Assembly: GCF_006540305.1 (NCBI RefSeq)
Contig: NZ_BJOR01000001.1
Span: forward strand, 1,116,001-1,180,000
Origin: Streptomyces sp. 6-11-2
GTDB lineage: Bacteria; Actinomycetota; Actinomycetes; Streptomycetales; Streptomycetaceae
Direction: 5' to 3'
DNA length: 64,000 bases
The position numbers were made by a program, and so were the translations under genes. This document shows, piece after piece, positions 27,171 to 38,367 of the stretch (its first letter is position 1; every line of letters starts with the position of its first letter). Under the pieces are notes generated by a model, which saw only the letters and a list, made by a program, of their open reading frames with translations, searched no databases and was not told the origin of the DNA.

Positions 27171-28253
27171 ATGACCGCTGTGGACACCGCCGTGGACACC
27201 GGACCAGCGCTCGCCGACCGCATCCTCGGCGGCTGGCTGGGCCGGATCGCCGGCAACATGCTCGGCAAGCCGGTGGAGCAGGGCGACGTGTGGACGCGCG
27301 ACCGCATCGACCGCTACCTGCGCGCCGCCGACGCGCTGCCGCTCACCGACTACCTGCCCGAGCCGGCCGGCGACGACGACCCGCCGCTGCGCCCCGAGTG
27401 GCGGAGCTGCGTCCGCGGCCGCATCCACGGCAGCTGCCGCGACGACGACGTCGACTACGCGATCCTGGGCCTCGACCTCCTGGAGACGCACGGCTTCGGC
27501 TTCATCACCGAGCAGGTCGGCGAGCTGTGGCTGCGGCGCCTGCCGTACCTTCAGACGTTCACCGCGGAGCGGGCCGCGTACCGCAATCTCGCGAACGGGC
27601 TCAAGCCGCCCCTGACGGCCACGTACGACAACCCGTACCAGGAGTGGATCGGCGCCCTGATCCGCGCCGACATCCACGGCTGGACCAGCCCCGGCGACCC
27701 GCGCCGCGCCGCCTTGCTGGCCCGCCGCGACGCGGTGCTGTCGCACACCGGCAAGGGCGTCTACGGCGCCATGTGGGCGGCGGCACTGATCGCGGCGGCC
27801 TTCACCGCGCCCACCGTCCGCGCCGCCGTCGACACCGCGCTCACGGTGATCCCGGCCGGCAGCCGTCTGGCCCGCACGGTGCGCCGGGCCCTCGCCCTGC
27901 ACGAGGCCGGCCTGCCCTGGGAGGACGCGCTCGACACGCTCGCGGAGGAGACCGCCGGTCTCGGCTGGATCCACACCGTGCCGAACGCCGCCGTCATCAC
28001 GTCCGGCCTGCTCTACGGCGGAGGCGACTTCACCCGTACCATCGCGCTGACCGTCCGCGGCGGCCTGGACACCGACTCCAACGGCGCGACGGCCGGCTCG
28101 GTGGCCGGCGTCATGACGGGTGCGGCGTCCGTCCCCGCCCAGTGGAAGGACCCCCTCGAGGACACGGTCCGCAGCGCGGTCTTCGGCTTCGACGGCGTCA
28201 GCATCGGCGAACTCGCCGAGCGCACCCTGTGTCTGGCCCGCCTCGACGCCTGA
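27171..28253 (+). CDS. ADP-ribosylglycohydrolase family protein
   Basis: 360 residues. ARH-type helical fold with the entry motif RILGGWLGRIAGNMLGKPVE, a metal-binding acidic run in SCRDDDVDYAILGLDLLE, and the second metal motif GGLDTDSNGATAGSVAGVM, the counterpart of the usual DTDxN. Both magnesium sites are therefore kept. It may remove ADP-ribose from proteins, DNA or small molecules; substrate unknown. The ATG at 27171 lacks a Shine-Dalgarno site, but TAGACC lies 8-13 bases upstream, consistent with a leaderless mRNA. Confidence 0.87.
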   Translation: MTAVDTAVDTGPALADRILGGWLGRIAGNMLGKPVEQGDVWTRDRIDRYLRAADALPLTDYLPEPAGDDDPPLRPEWRSCVRGRIHGSCRDDDVDYAILGLDLLETHGFGFITEQVGELWLRRLPYLQTFTAERAAYRNLANGLKPPLTATYDNPYQEWIGALIRADIHGWTSPGDPRRAALLARRDAVLSHTGKGVYGAMWAAALIAAAFTAPTVRAAVDTALTVIPAGSRLARTVRRALALHEAGLPWEDALDTLAEETAGLGWIHTVPNAAVITSGLLYGGGDFTRTIALTVRGGLDTDSNGATAGSVAGVMTGAASVPAQWKDPLEDTVRSAVFGFDGVSIGELAERTLCLARLDA

Positions 28254-28458
28254 CAGGACCGCACCCGCAGGACCCGCTTCCCGCCCGCTCCTGCAACGGC
28301 ATGGTGCGTTCCGTCCGCCCTCATCGCACTTCTCCACAACATGGACACACAGCGGTCACCAATCCGCACCACACCCGGACTCTCGCCCCGCGGGCCGGGA
28401 TCCTGGTCCGGCAACGGCTCCACCAGCCCTGACCGTCGCGAGAAACCAGGAGAACACC

Positions 28459-29001
28459 ATGACTCTCATCCGTGTGCGCCGAGGCTCGGCGCTGCTGTCC
28501 ACGACCCTGCTCGCGGTCCTCGGCCTGGCCGGCTGCGGCGGCTCCGGCGAGAAGGCGCCCGCCGCCGGCTCCGCGCCTTCCGCGACCGCCTCACAGGGGG
28601 GAGCCGCCCCCTCCGCTCCGTCGAAGAAGGCCCCGGCGGACCCGTGCGCGCTCATCTCCCTTCAGGAGGCCCAGGAGCTGGGAGGCACGTCCGTCGAGGG
28701 GCAGAAGAGCGAGGACACCGCGGGCGGCTGCAGATACACCCACGAGGGGGTACCGATCGCGTCCACCATCCAGGGGGACGAGGCCCGGCAGTTCATGGAC
28801 GACATGCTCCGGGCAGCCGACCGCAAGCCGCTCACCGGCATCGGCGACGAGGCGACCGCCTACGACGACAAGGACCACGGAACGTTCGGGCTCCTGTTCC
28901 GCACGTCGGGCACCTGGGTCGCGATGACCGTGGTGGCGGACCGGGCCGACAACGACCGGCGCCTGGAGGAGCTGGCCCGCAAGGTCGCCGCCCGGATGTG
29001 A
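28459..29001 (+). CDS. Lipoprotein, DUF3558-like
   Basis: 180 residues. A lipoprotein signal (VRRGSALLSTTLLAVLGLAGC) ends in the lipobox LAGC, followed by an Ala/Pro/Ser linker. The globular part starts at ADPCALISLQEAQELGG and contains a second Cys in GGCRYTH, the two-cysteine pattern of DUF3558 proteins. A closing strand GTWVAMTVVAD and a C-terminal helix follow. It is anchored outside the membrane; function unknown. ATG at 28459 has CAGGAGA 6 bases upstream. Confidence 0.82.
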   Translation: MTLIRVRRGSALLSTTLLAVLGLAGCGGSGEKAPAAGSAPSATASQGGAAPSAPSKKAPADPCALISLQEAQELGGTSVEGQKSEDTAGGCRYTHEGVPIASTIQGDEARQFMDDMLRAADRKPLTGIGDEATAYDDKDHGTFGLLFRTSGTWVAMTVVADRADNDRRLEELARKVAARM

Positions 29002-29092
29002 CCACGCCGGACGCCGGTCCCGGTGCCCCGGGCGCGGGACCGGCGACGCGGTGCGTCGCACCGGCTGCCACGAGGCTCGTTACCCTTCTTGG

Positions 29093-29584
29093 ATGACCAC
29101 CGCGGACTACGCCACGTACATCGCCGGCCTTCCCCGGGTCCTCGCCGCTGCCGCCTGCGTCTTCCATGACGCGGAGGGCCAGGTGCTTCTCGTCGAGCCG
29201 AACTACCGGGACGGGTGGACGCTGCCCGGCGGCACCGTCGAATCCGACGACGGGGAGACTCCGCGCCAGGGCGCGCGCCGCGAGACGCTGGAGGAGATCG
29301 GGCTCGACCGCGAGCCGGGTCGGCTGCTCGTCGTGGACTGGGTGCCCGGCACCGCACGGCCGCCGCTGGTGGCGTACCTCTACGACGGCGGGTTCCTCAC
29401 CGACGACGACCTCAAGGCGATCCGCCTCCAGGAGGAGGAACTGCTGTCCTGGCGCCTGGTCGCCCGCGACGAACTCGCCGCCCACCTCCCGGGTGCCCTG
29501 GGCCGCCGCGTCCTGACCGCCCTCGACGTCCTGACCGACGGCACGGGCACGGCGGAACTGGAGAACGGCCACCGCCCCGGATGA
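29093..29584 (+). CDS. Nudix hydrolase
   Basis: 163 residues. The Nudix box is GGTVESDDGETPRQGARRET followed by LEEIGL. The RE-x2-EE-x-G catalytic core is intact, but the stretch between GG and the first Glu is two residues longer than the consensus GX5E. It hydrolyses a nucleoside-diphosphate-linked compound that cannot be named. The ATG at 29093 has TACCCT at 29081-29086 and no Shine-Dalgarno site, a leaderless pattern. It lies 75 bases before the sirtuin gene. Confidence 0.87.
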   Translation: MTTADYATYIAGLPRVLAAAACVFHDAEGQVLLVEPNYRDGWTLPGGTVESDDGETPRQGARRETLEEIGLDREPGRLLVVDWVPGTARPPLVAYLYDGGFLTDDDLKAIRLQEEELLSWRLVARDELAAHLPGALGRRVLTALDVLTDGTGTAELENGHRPG

Positions 29585-29659
29585 CCACCGGATGACCCAG
29601 ACCGGGCCCGGGCGAATATCCGTTCGCCCGCCCCGCCCCTCCGCCCTACCCTCGGCCCC

Positions 29660-30394
29660 ATGACCAAACCCCTCGTCGCCATCCTCAGCGGAGCCGGTAT
29701 CTCCACCGATTCCGGAATCCCTGATTATCGCGGCCCGAACGGGCTGTGGCGGCGGGATCCCGAGGCCGAGAAGCTCGTGACCTACGAGTACTACATGGGT
29801 GATCCGGAGATCCGGCGGCGGTCCTGGCAGATGCGGCGGAAGAACCGCGCGCTCACGGCCGAGCCGAACGCCGCGCACCGGGCCGTGGCCCAGCTCGAGC
29901 GGGCCGGGGTGCCCGTCCGGGTGATCACACAGAACGTCGACGGCCTGCACCAGCTCGCCGGGATGCCCGCACGCAAGGTGCTGGAACTGCACGGCAGCGT
30001 GCGCAGTGTGGTGTGCACGCGGTGCGGGGCGCGCGGCCCGATGGAGGACGCCCTGGAACGGGTGGCGGCCGGCGAGGAGGACCCGCCGTGCCGGGAATGC
30101 GGCGGCATCCTGAAGTCGGCCACCGTGATGTTCGGCGAGCGCCTCGATCCGCAGGTGCTCGGGGAGGCCGTAGCCATCACCAAGGCATGCCAGGTCTTCA
30201 TCGCCGTCGGCACCAGCCTCCAGGTCCAGCCCGCCGCCAGGCTCGCCGGCGTGGCCGCCGACCACGGGGCACGGCTGATCATCGTCAACGCCGAGCCGAC
30301 CCCGTACGACGATCACGCCGACGAGGTGATCCGCGAACCAATCGGCACAGCCCTGCCCCAACTTCTGCGTCGACTGAGCCCGGAGAGTAAATAA
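29660..30394 (+). CDS. Sir2-family NAD-dependent protein deacetylase
   Basis: 244 residues, complete sirtuin. NAD-binding LSGAGISTDSGIPDYRG (9-25), TQNVDGLH (90-97), catalytic His111 in ELHGSV, the zinc-binding Cys119/Cys122 and Cys144/Cys147, then GTSLQVQPA and NAEPTPYD. It removes acyl groups from protein lysines and produces O-acetyl-ADP-ribose. TACCCT lies 8 bases before the ATG at 29660, suggesting a leaderless transcript. A truncated near-identical copy lies at 31050-31751. Confidence 0.94.
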   Translation: MTKPLVAILSGAGISTDSGIPDYRGPNGLWRRDPEAEKLVTYEYYMGDPEIRRRSWQMRRKNRALTAEPNAAHRAVAQLERAGVPVRVITQNVDGLHQLAGMPARKVLELHGSVRSVVCTRCGARGPMEDALERVAAGEEDPPCRECGGILKSATVMFGERLDPQVLGEAVAITKACQVFIAVGTSLQVQPAARLAGVAADHGARLIIVNAEPTPYDDHADEVIREPIGTALPQLLRRLSPESK

Positions 30395-30517
30395 TCCCTT
30401 TAGGTTTCTGGTTCCGGCGGGCCGCACTTTGCGGTTGGCATCATTGCCGACTCTTCAGCGCGACGGCGTCAGTCAGAACGAGTCCGATCCCCGAAACGCG
30501 AAGAAGGAGTCGAGGCG

Positions 30518-30859
30518 ATGACGAAGTACCTCATCTCGTTCCCCAGTGCCGCCATGGTCTTTCCCGACGAGGATCTGCAGTCCGTCTCGGATGCGGCTCA
30601 CGCGGTCGTGAAGGAGGCGAAGGACGCCGGCGTGTGGGTGTTCGGTGGTGGCATCGACGAGAGCGTGCCGCCTGTCATGGTCGGTGGCGACGGGACTGTG
30701 ACCGAGGGCACCTACGATCAGACGAGGCACATCGAAGGCGGCTACGCGGTGCTGGAGCTGTCCACCCGCGAGGCGGCGTTGGAGTGGGCAGCGAAGATCG
30801 CGGTCGCCTGCCGATGCGCGCAGGAGGTACGCGCCTTTCAGTACGACCCCGACAGCTGA
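30518..30859 (+). CDS. YCII-related domain protein
   Basis: 113 residues, the dimeric alpha-beta YCII/DGPF fold: an N-terminal strand MTKYLISFPS, a central GGYAVLELSTREAALEWAAK strand and helix, and a C-terminal strand AQEVRAFQYDP. Function unknown. Homologues occur beside sigma factors or as stand-alone proteins. The ATG at 30518 has AAGGAG 9 bases upstream. It sits between the two sirtuin copies in a stretch with less GC bias than its surroundings (30395-31058), so it may have arrived with the event that duplicated sir2. Confidence 0.82.
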   Translation: MTKYLISFPSAAMVFPDEDLQSVSDAAHAVVKEAKDAGVWVFGGGIDESVPPVMVGGDGTVTEGTYDQTRHIEGGYAVLELSTREAALEWAAKIAVACRCAQEVRAFQYDPDS

Positions 30860-31049
30860 CCGGCAATCGCCTCCACCGACGCAGCGGACAGATCGAGCTC
30901 AAGCCATCCGAGCGAGCCGCCGTTTCATCGTCCGGCGGTATTGGCGGATGCGGGTTCGCCGACCTCGCCGGCAGCGCGCCACCATCGGTATGGGGACCAG
31001 CGGTCGACGTCAGCTGCAGAGACCCGACTCTGTTGTGTTGCACCCACCG

Positions 31050-31751
31050 ATGCCTTGCGATTCCGGCATCCCTGACTACCGCGGCCCGAACGGGCTGTGG
31101 CGGCGGGATCCCGAGGCCGAGAAGCTCGTGACCTACGAGTACTACATGGGCGACCCGGAGATCCGGCGGCGGTCCTGGCAGATGCGGCGGAAGAACCGCG
31201 CGCTCACGGCCGAGCCGAACGCCGCGCACCGGGCCGTCGCCGAGCTGGAGCGGGCCGGGGTACCGGTCAGGGTGATCACACAGAACGTCGACGGCCTGCA
31301 CCAGCTCGCCGGGATGCCCGCCCGCAAGGTACTGGAACTGCACGGCAGCGTACGCAGTGTGGTGTGCACGCGGTACGGGGCGCGCGGCCCGATGGAGGAC
31401 GCCCTGGAACGGGTGGCGGCCGGGGAGGACGACCCGCCGTGCCGGGAATGCGGCGGGATCCTGAAGTCGGCCACCGTGATGTTCGGCGAGCGCCTCGACC
31501 CGGCGGTCCTCGGCGAGGCCGTAGCCATCACCAAGGCGTGCCAGGTGTTCATCGCCGTCGGCACCAGCCTCCAGGTCCAGCCGGCCGCCGCACTCGCGAG
31601 CGTGGCAGCCGACCACGGAGCACGGCTGGTCATCATCAACGCCGAGCCGACACCGTACGACGACATCGCCGACGAGGTCGTGCGGGAGCCGATCGGTACG
31701 GCGCTTCCCACGCTGCTGCGCGGGCTGCGCGACGGCTCGCACAGCGGCTAG
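31050..31751 (+). pseudogene. 5'-truncated second copy of the sirtuin gene
   Basis: From 31059 onward the sequence is nearly identical to the gene at 29660 (homology starts at the codon for residue 17 of that protein). The first 16 codons, with the GAGIS NAD-binding loop, are replaced by unrelated sequence. An ATG at 31050 could give MPCDSGIPDYRG in frame. The second zinc Cys is also lost (CTRY instead of CTRC). A protein from here would lack a working NAD pocket and an intact zinc site, so I treat it as a pseudogene. Its stop overlaps the converging ogt gene by 4 bases. Confidence 0.85.
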
Positions 31752-32230
31752 AAGAGGGCCGTTCCCCGTTCGAAGTCCAGCAGGCGCTGCTTTCTGGGCA
31801 GGCCGCCGCCGTAGCCGGTGAGGCTGCCGCCCGCGCCGATCACGCGGTGGCAGGGGACGATGATGCCGATGGGGTTCTTGCCGTTGGCGAGGCCGACCGC
31901 GCGGGAGGCGCCCGGGCTGCCGAGGGCGGTGGCGAGTTCGCCGTAGGAGCGGGTCTCGCCGTAGGGGATCTTCCGCAGCTGGTCCCAGACCGTGCGCTGG
32001 AACGGGGTGCCGTGCAGGCGCAACGGGACGGTGAACTCCTTCAGTTCGCCCGTGAAGTAGGCCTCCAGCTGGTCGACGGCCTCGCCGAAGGGGCCGTCGT
32101 CGGGCTCGCCGAAGGACTCCTCGGGCGGGCGGTGGCGCTGATCGGTCATGTACAGGCCGCACAGGACGCCGTCGTCGGCGACGAGGGTGAGCAGGTCGTA
32201 GGGGCTGTCGATCACGGTGTACTGCTTCAT
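31748..32230 (-). CDS. ogt: Methylated-DNA-protein-cysteine methyltransferase (Ogt type)
   Basis: 160 residues. Active-site IIVPCHRVIG with the acceptor Cys, preceded by the helix-turn-helix segment TVWDQLRKIPYGETRSYGELA and the arginine-finger region SRAVGLANGKNP. It repairs O6-alkylguanine by irreversible alkyl transfer. It follows the Ada-AlkA gene by 12 bases on the same strand. The GAGGACG ribosome-binding site overlaps the upstream stop, so the two form an alkylation-repair operon. Confidence 0.95.
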   Translation of the reverse strand: MKQYTVIDSPYDLLTLVADDGVLCGLYMTDQRHRPPEESFGEPDDGPFGEAVDQLEAYFTGELKEFTVPLRLHGTPFQRTVWDQLRKIPYGETRSYGELATALGSPGASRAVGLANGKNPIGIIVPCHRVIGAGGSLTGYGGGLPRKQRLLDFERGTALF

Positions 32231-32242
32231 GGCGGAACGTCC

Positions 32243-33766
32243 TCAGACGGGAAGGAAGTTGATCGGGTGGCTGTCGGTCGCCCACAGATACTGCACGGCG
32301 TACGCCCGCCAGGGCCGCCAGGCCGCCGCGCGGGCGGTGAGCGCGGCCGGGGTGGACGGCAGGCCGAGTTCCCGTGCCGCGCGCCGGATGCCGAGGTCGG
32401 TGGGGAGGAAAGCGTCCGGGTCGCCCAGGGCGCGCATGGCGATGACATCGGCGGTCCAGGGGCCGAATCCGGGGAGTGCCAGAAGGCGGGCGCGAGTCTC
32501 CTCCCAGTCGCTTTCCACGCCCAAGTGGAGTGTTCCGTCCGCGAGTTGACCGGCCAGGGTGAGCAGTGTCGTACGACGGGTGCGGGGCATCGCCAGCGAC
32601 TCGGGATCGAGGGCGGCCAGTGCCTCGGGGGCGGGGAAGAGGTGGGTGAGACCGCCTTCGGGGTCGTCGACGGGCTCGCCGTGCACGGCGGCCAGGCGGC
32701 CCGCGTGGGTGCGGGCGGCGGCCGTGGAGACCTGCTGGCCGAGCACGGCCCGCAGCGCGAACTCGCCCTCGTCCACGGTGCGCGGCACGCGCCGGCCGGG
32801 GGCCTTGTCGACCAGGGGCGCGAGGAACGGGTCGGTGCGCAGTTGGTCGTCGATGGCGACCGGGTCGGCGTCCAGGTCGAGCATGCGCCGGCAGCGGCTG
32901 ATGGCGACCGGAAGGTCCCGCAGGTCGCCGAGGGTGAGGCGGCAGGCGATGTGGTCCGGCTTCGGGGTCAGCGTGGCGATCCCGTGGCCGTAGGGCAGGC
33001 GCAGGGTCCTGCGGTAGGCGCCGTCGCGCCACTCCTCGACGCCGGGTACGGCGGTGGCCGCGAGGTGACCGAAGAGGTTGTCCGGGTTGAGCGGGGCGCG
33101 GAACGGCAGGCGCAGAGAGAGGGCACCGGGGGTTCCCGGGGAGCCAGGGCTGCCCGGGGTGCCGGGAAGTGCGCCGGGCTCGTTGGGTCGCCGAGGAGCG
33201 CGGGTGCGCAGTCCGCTGGGCGACAGGGCGAACACCTCGCGCACGGTGTCGTTGAAGGTGCGGATCGAGGAGAAGCCGGCGGCGAAGGCGATCTCCGCCA
33301 TGGGCAGGGCGGTGGTCTCGATCAGCAGCCGGGCGGTCTGGGCGCGCTGGGCGCGGGCGAGCGCGAGCGGTCCGGCGCCGAGTTCGGCGCGGAGCTGGCG
33401 CTCGATCTGGCGGGTGCTGTAGCCGAGGCGGGCGGCGAGTCCGGGCACGCCCTCGCGGTCGACGACTCCGTCGGCGATCAGCCGCATCGCGCGGGCCACG
33501 GCGTCGGCGCGCTGGTTCCACTCCGGTGAGCCGGGGCTGGTGTCGGGGCGGCAGCGCTTGCAGGCCCGGAAGCCGGCCTGCTGGCAGGCGGCCGCACTCG
33601 GGTAGAAGGTCATGTTCTCCGGCTTGGGCGGCACCACCGGACAGCTGGGCCGGCAGTAGATGCGGGTGGTCAGGACGGCGGTGAAGAACCAGCCGTCGAA
33701 CCGCGCGTCCTTGGACTGGACGGCGCGCACACAGCGCTCCCGGTGGGTGTACATCCCTTTCTGCAT
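32243..33766 (-). CDS. AdaA-AlkA fusion: methylphosphotriester sensor, AraC HTH and 3-methyladenine DNA glycosylase II
   Basis: 507 residues in three parts. The N-terminal Ada zinc domain has YCRPSCP and ACKRCRPD, the four-Cys site with the methyl-acceptor Cys. An AraC-type double HTH follows (about 90-180; LAARLGYSTRQIERQLRAEL). The C-terminal glycosylase starts after a Gly/Pro linker of GTPGSPGSPGTPG type, with helix-hairpin-helix LPGFGPWTADVIAM and catalytic Asp in FLPTDLGI. It senses methylated phosphotriesters, activates transcription and excises alkylated bases. The start is ATG 33766 or 33754; neither has a strong ribosome-binding site. It is first in an operon with ogt. Confidence 0.92.
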   Translation of the reverse strand: MQKGMYTHRERCVRAVQSKDARFDGWFFTAVLTTRIYCRPSCPVVPPKPENMTFYPSAAACQQAGFRACKRCRPDTSPGSPEWNQRADAVARAMRLIADGVVDREGVPGLAARLGYSTRQIERQLRAELGAGPLALARAQRAQTARLLIETTALPMAEIAFAAGFSSIRTFNDTVREVFALSPSGLRTRAPRRPNEPGALPGTPGSPGSPGTPGALSLRLPFRAPLNPDNLFGHLAATAVPGVEEWRDGAYRRTLRLPYGHGIATLTPKPDHIACRLTLGDLRDLPVAISRCRRMLDLDADPVAIDDQLRTDPFLAPLVDKAPGRRVPRTVDEGEFALRAVLGQQVSTAAARTHAGRLAAVHGEPVDDPEGGLTHLFPAPEALAALDPESLAMPRTRRTTLLTLAGQLADGTLHLGVESDWEETRARLLALPGFGPWTADVIAMRALGDPDAFLPTDLGIRRAARELGLPSTPAALTARAAAWRPWRAYAVQYLWATDSHPINFLPV

Positions 33767-33836
33767 GCGTCCAGCATCCGGCACCGGGCGGCCCGGGGCT
33801 GGCGGGAATCCGACATCGACCTCGCGTGTCCTGCGT

Positions 33837-33922
33837 CCGTGGCGATCGTGTCCTGGGTCCGTGGCGATCGGATCGAGCCGTGGCGATCGCTCCGTGGCGA
33901 TCGTGTCGACCCGTGGGGATCG
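33837..33922. repeat. Five copies of CCGTGGCGATCG in the ada/DUF488 divergent promoter
   Basis: Copies start at 33837, 33859, 33878, 33892 and 33911; the last has one mismatch (CCGTGGGGATCG). Start-to-start spacings are 22, 19, 14 and 19 bases. All lie between the start of the ada-alkA gene and the start of the DUF488 gene. The motif contains the palindrome CGATCG. Iteron-like repeats of this kind are usually protein-binding sites. Confidence 0.75.
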
Positions 33923-33979
33923 CCCTCGGAGGGACGAGGCTCTCCGGCGCTCCGGAGGCATGAAGACGATCCTGGAGGC

Positions 33980-34561
33980 ATGGAGCAGCAGCCGCTCGTC
34001 ACCTTCGGGCACGGTACGGCGGACCGCGAGCGCCTCACGGAGCTGATCCGCGCGGCGGGGATCGCCGCCGTGGTGGACGTCAGGACCGCGCCCGGAAGCC
34101 GCCACAACCCGGACGTGGGCCGGGAGAGGCTGCTGCGGTGGCTGCCCGAGCGCGGGACCGCCTACCGCTGGGAACCGCGACTGGGCGGATTCCGCACAGT
34201 GCCTCCGGACTCGCCGGACACCGTCTGGCGCAACGAGGCCTTCCGCGGTTACGCCGCACACACGCGCACGGGCGAGTTCCTCGACGCGATCGCCCGGCTC
34301 CTCGACGAGGCCGCGCGGCGGCGGACGGCCGTCATGTGCGCGGAGGCGGTCTGGTGGCGTTGCCACCGCCGTGTCATCGCCGACTTCGTGGTGCTCGCCC
34401 GCGGACGGCCCGTCGTGCACCTGATGCACGACGGCCGGCTCGTCCCCCATCGGCTCGGCGAGGGAGTACGTCTGCGCGAGGACGGACTGCTCGTCCACGA
34501 CAGCCGGCGGTCCTCGGACCGGCCCGAAGAGGGACGTGCACGGCCCGACGACGGAACCTAG
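33980..34561 (+). CDS. DUF488 family protein
   Basis: 193 residues. The family hallmarks TFGHGTADRERLTELI, VVDVRTAPGSRHNPD, YRWEPRLGGFR and the cysteine segment AVMCAEAVWWRCHRRVIADF are present. Function unknown; the conserved Cys/His/Arg cluster suggests a nucleic-acid or metal-related activity. The ATG at 33980 is only one base after GGAGG. A second GGAGGCATG sits 20 bases upstream in another frame, so the start is less certain than the gene. Divergence from ada-alkA suggests a DNA-damage link, which is inference. Confidence 0.82.
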   Translation: MEQQPLVTFGHGTADRERLTELIRAAGIAAVVDVRTAPGSRHNPDVGRERLLRWLPERGTAYRWEPRLGGFRTVPPDSPDTVWRNEAFRGYAAHTRTGEFLDAIARLLDEAARRRTAVMCAEAVWWRCHRRVIADFVVLARGRPVVHLMHDGRLVPHRLGEGVRLREDGLLVHDSRRSSDRPEEGRARPDDGT

Positions 34562-34614
34562 GGTGGGGGATGCAGGTCTGGAGGGTGGAGAGGGACCAAG
34601 GACGGTTCTGAACC

Positions 34615-36009
34615 ATGAGGGATGTACATCGGCTCGAGCCCGTCTCGGCGAACCTGGGCAGCGGCACCGTGCTCGCGGCGTGGGAGCGGTTCGTGCAGGG
34701 CGAGGACCACGTCCCGGACGTCCGGCCCCTGGTGGCGATCTCCTGGCACCGCTGCCGGGAGCAGTACCGGGTGGATCCCCACCTCACGCGGGCCCCGGTG
34801 GCCGTCGCGGAGCCCGACCACACGCCCGAGCACGACGTCGTGTTCGCCGAGCTGGGTTTCCGTGCCGCCTCCGTCGCCCATGAGGTGGGCGGCCTCGGCG
34901 GCGTCGTCACCGTCACCGACGCCGCCGGCAGGATCCTGGCCGAGTGGGGTGACCAGGCCACGCTCGCCCGGGCCGGCGAGGCCAATCTGGCGCCCTGGTT
35001 CTGCTGGTCCGAGTGCGCGGTCGGCACGAACGGCATGGGCACGGCGCTGGAGGCGCACGGACCGGTACCGATCAGGGGCGCGGAGCACTGGTGCCAGGCG
35101 TTCCACGACTGGGTCTGCGCGGGCGTCGCGGTGCGTGACGTGGTGACCAAGGACCCGATCGCGGTCATGACCATCTGCTGCTGGCGCAGCCCGCTGCCCG
35201 CGTCCGCGAGCGGCTGGCTGGCGAACGCGGTCACCATGACCCAGTACCCGTTGAAGAGGCGCGCCCGGGACAGCGGCGCCGAGCTGGTCGCGGCCTGCAC
35301 GCAGGCCAGGGCGCGCTCCGGTGCGGCGCTCGCCGCGGTGGACACCGCGGGCAAGGTGGTGATCGCCGACGACATGGCGAGCGTGCTCCTGGGCGTCCCC
35401 GCCTGCACCCCGGCGGTCGACCCCACATTGCGCTGGAAGCCCGGGCTGCCGGAGCTGATCGCGGCCGCCCGGTACGCCACGGGGCAGGCGGCCCACAATC
35501 CCGACTGGGTCGGCTCGACGCAGATCTTCGCCCATCTCGCCGACGAGCCGACGTCGATCGGCATCCGGCCCGTCTTCTCGTCGGGGCGCCTGATCGGGCA
35601 CCTGGTCTCGTTCGGTGCCTCCGACGGGGCGCAGGTGCCGCAGGTGGAGGGACCCGCGCATCCTCGGGTGCCGCCGCGCCGGCTGGTCGCGGTGCGCGAC
35701 AACCGGCTGGTGCTGCTGCGGCTGCCGGAAGTCTCCTTCGCCGAGTCGCGGGGCAACGACGTGTGGCTCTCCACCGATCAGGGGCGGCTGCGGGCCGCCT
35801 CCGTGAGCCTGGACAAGCTCGACAGTGAGCTGGCGGACGCCGGATTCCTGCGGGTGCACCGCCGGTATGTGGTCAACCTCGGCCGCATCCGGGAGATCGA
35901 GCGCGGGCTCAAGGGCGAGCTGTCCCTGGTCATGGACGGCCGGACCAGCGAGATGGTGCCGGTCTCCCGGCGGAACGCGCCGGCCGTGCGTCGCGCGCTG
36001 GACCTCTGA
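34615..36009 (+). CDS. GAF-LytTR transcriptional regulator of the PQQ module
   Basis: 464 residues. The N-terminal 320 residues look like the sensor half of AcoR-type activators: ISWHRCREQYRVDP, a GAF-like domain with CAVGTNGMGTALEAHGPVPI, and EHWCQAFHDWVCAGVAVRD. Instead of an AAA+ domain the C-terminus is a LytTR DNA-binding domain (about 365-464), with FAESRGNDVWLSTDQG and the hallmark FLRVHRRYVVNLGRI. Family knowledge: AcoR-type sensors respond to small alcohols or ketones. With the PQQ dehydrogenase downstream, an alcohol or aldehyde signal is a reasonable guess. The ATG at 34615 has AAGGACGG upstream. katG follows at 39 bases. Confidence 0.85.
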   Translation: MRDVHRLEPVSANLGSGTVLAAWERFVQGEDHVPDVRPLVAISWHRCREQYRVDPHLTRAPVAVAEPDHTPEHDVVFAELGFRAASVAHEVGGLGGVVTVTDAAGRILAEWGDQATLARAGEANLAPWFCWSECAVGTNGMGTALEAHGPVPIRGAEHWCQAFHDWVCAGVAVRDVVTKDPIAVMTICCWRSPLPASASGWLANAVTMTQYPLKRRARDSGAELVAACTQARARSGAALAAVDTAGKVVIADDMASVLLGVPACTPAVDPTLRWKPGLPELIAAARYATGQAAHNPDWVGSTQIFAHLADEPTSIGIRPVFSSGRLIGHLVSFGASDGAQVPQVEGPAHPRVPPRRLVAVRDNRLVLLRLPEVSFAESRGNDVWLSTDQGRLRAASVSLDKLDSELADAGFLRVHRRYVVNLGRIREIERGLKGELSLVMDGRTSEMVPVSRRNAPAVRRALDL

Positions 36010-38232
<2,223 letters not shown>

Positions 38233-38367
38233 TTCCTCCGCCCCTCCCGACGGCGGCACTTCGGGTACGAACGGTGGCTGGTCGCGGACGAACGGCATGC
38301 GCCGCCCGGTGTGATTCCTCCGGCGTAGCGTGCTCTTTGATGACCAATTTTTTACTGTTTTCGGCGC

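Noticed and set aside
33743..33979. N-terminal extension of the DUF488 protein by 79 codons
   Set aside because: The extension is a translation of the CCGTGGCGATCG repeats and is not family sequence.
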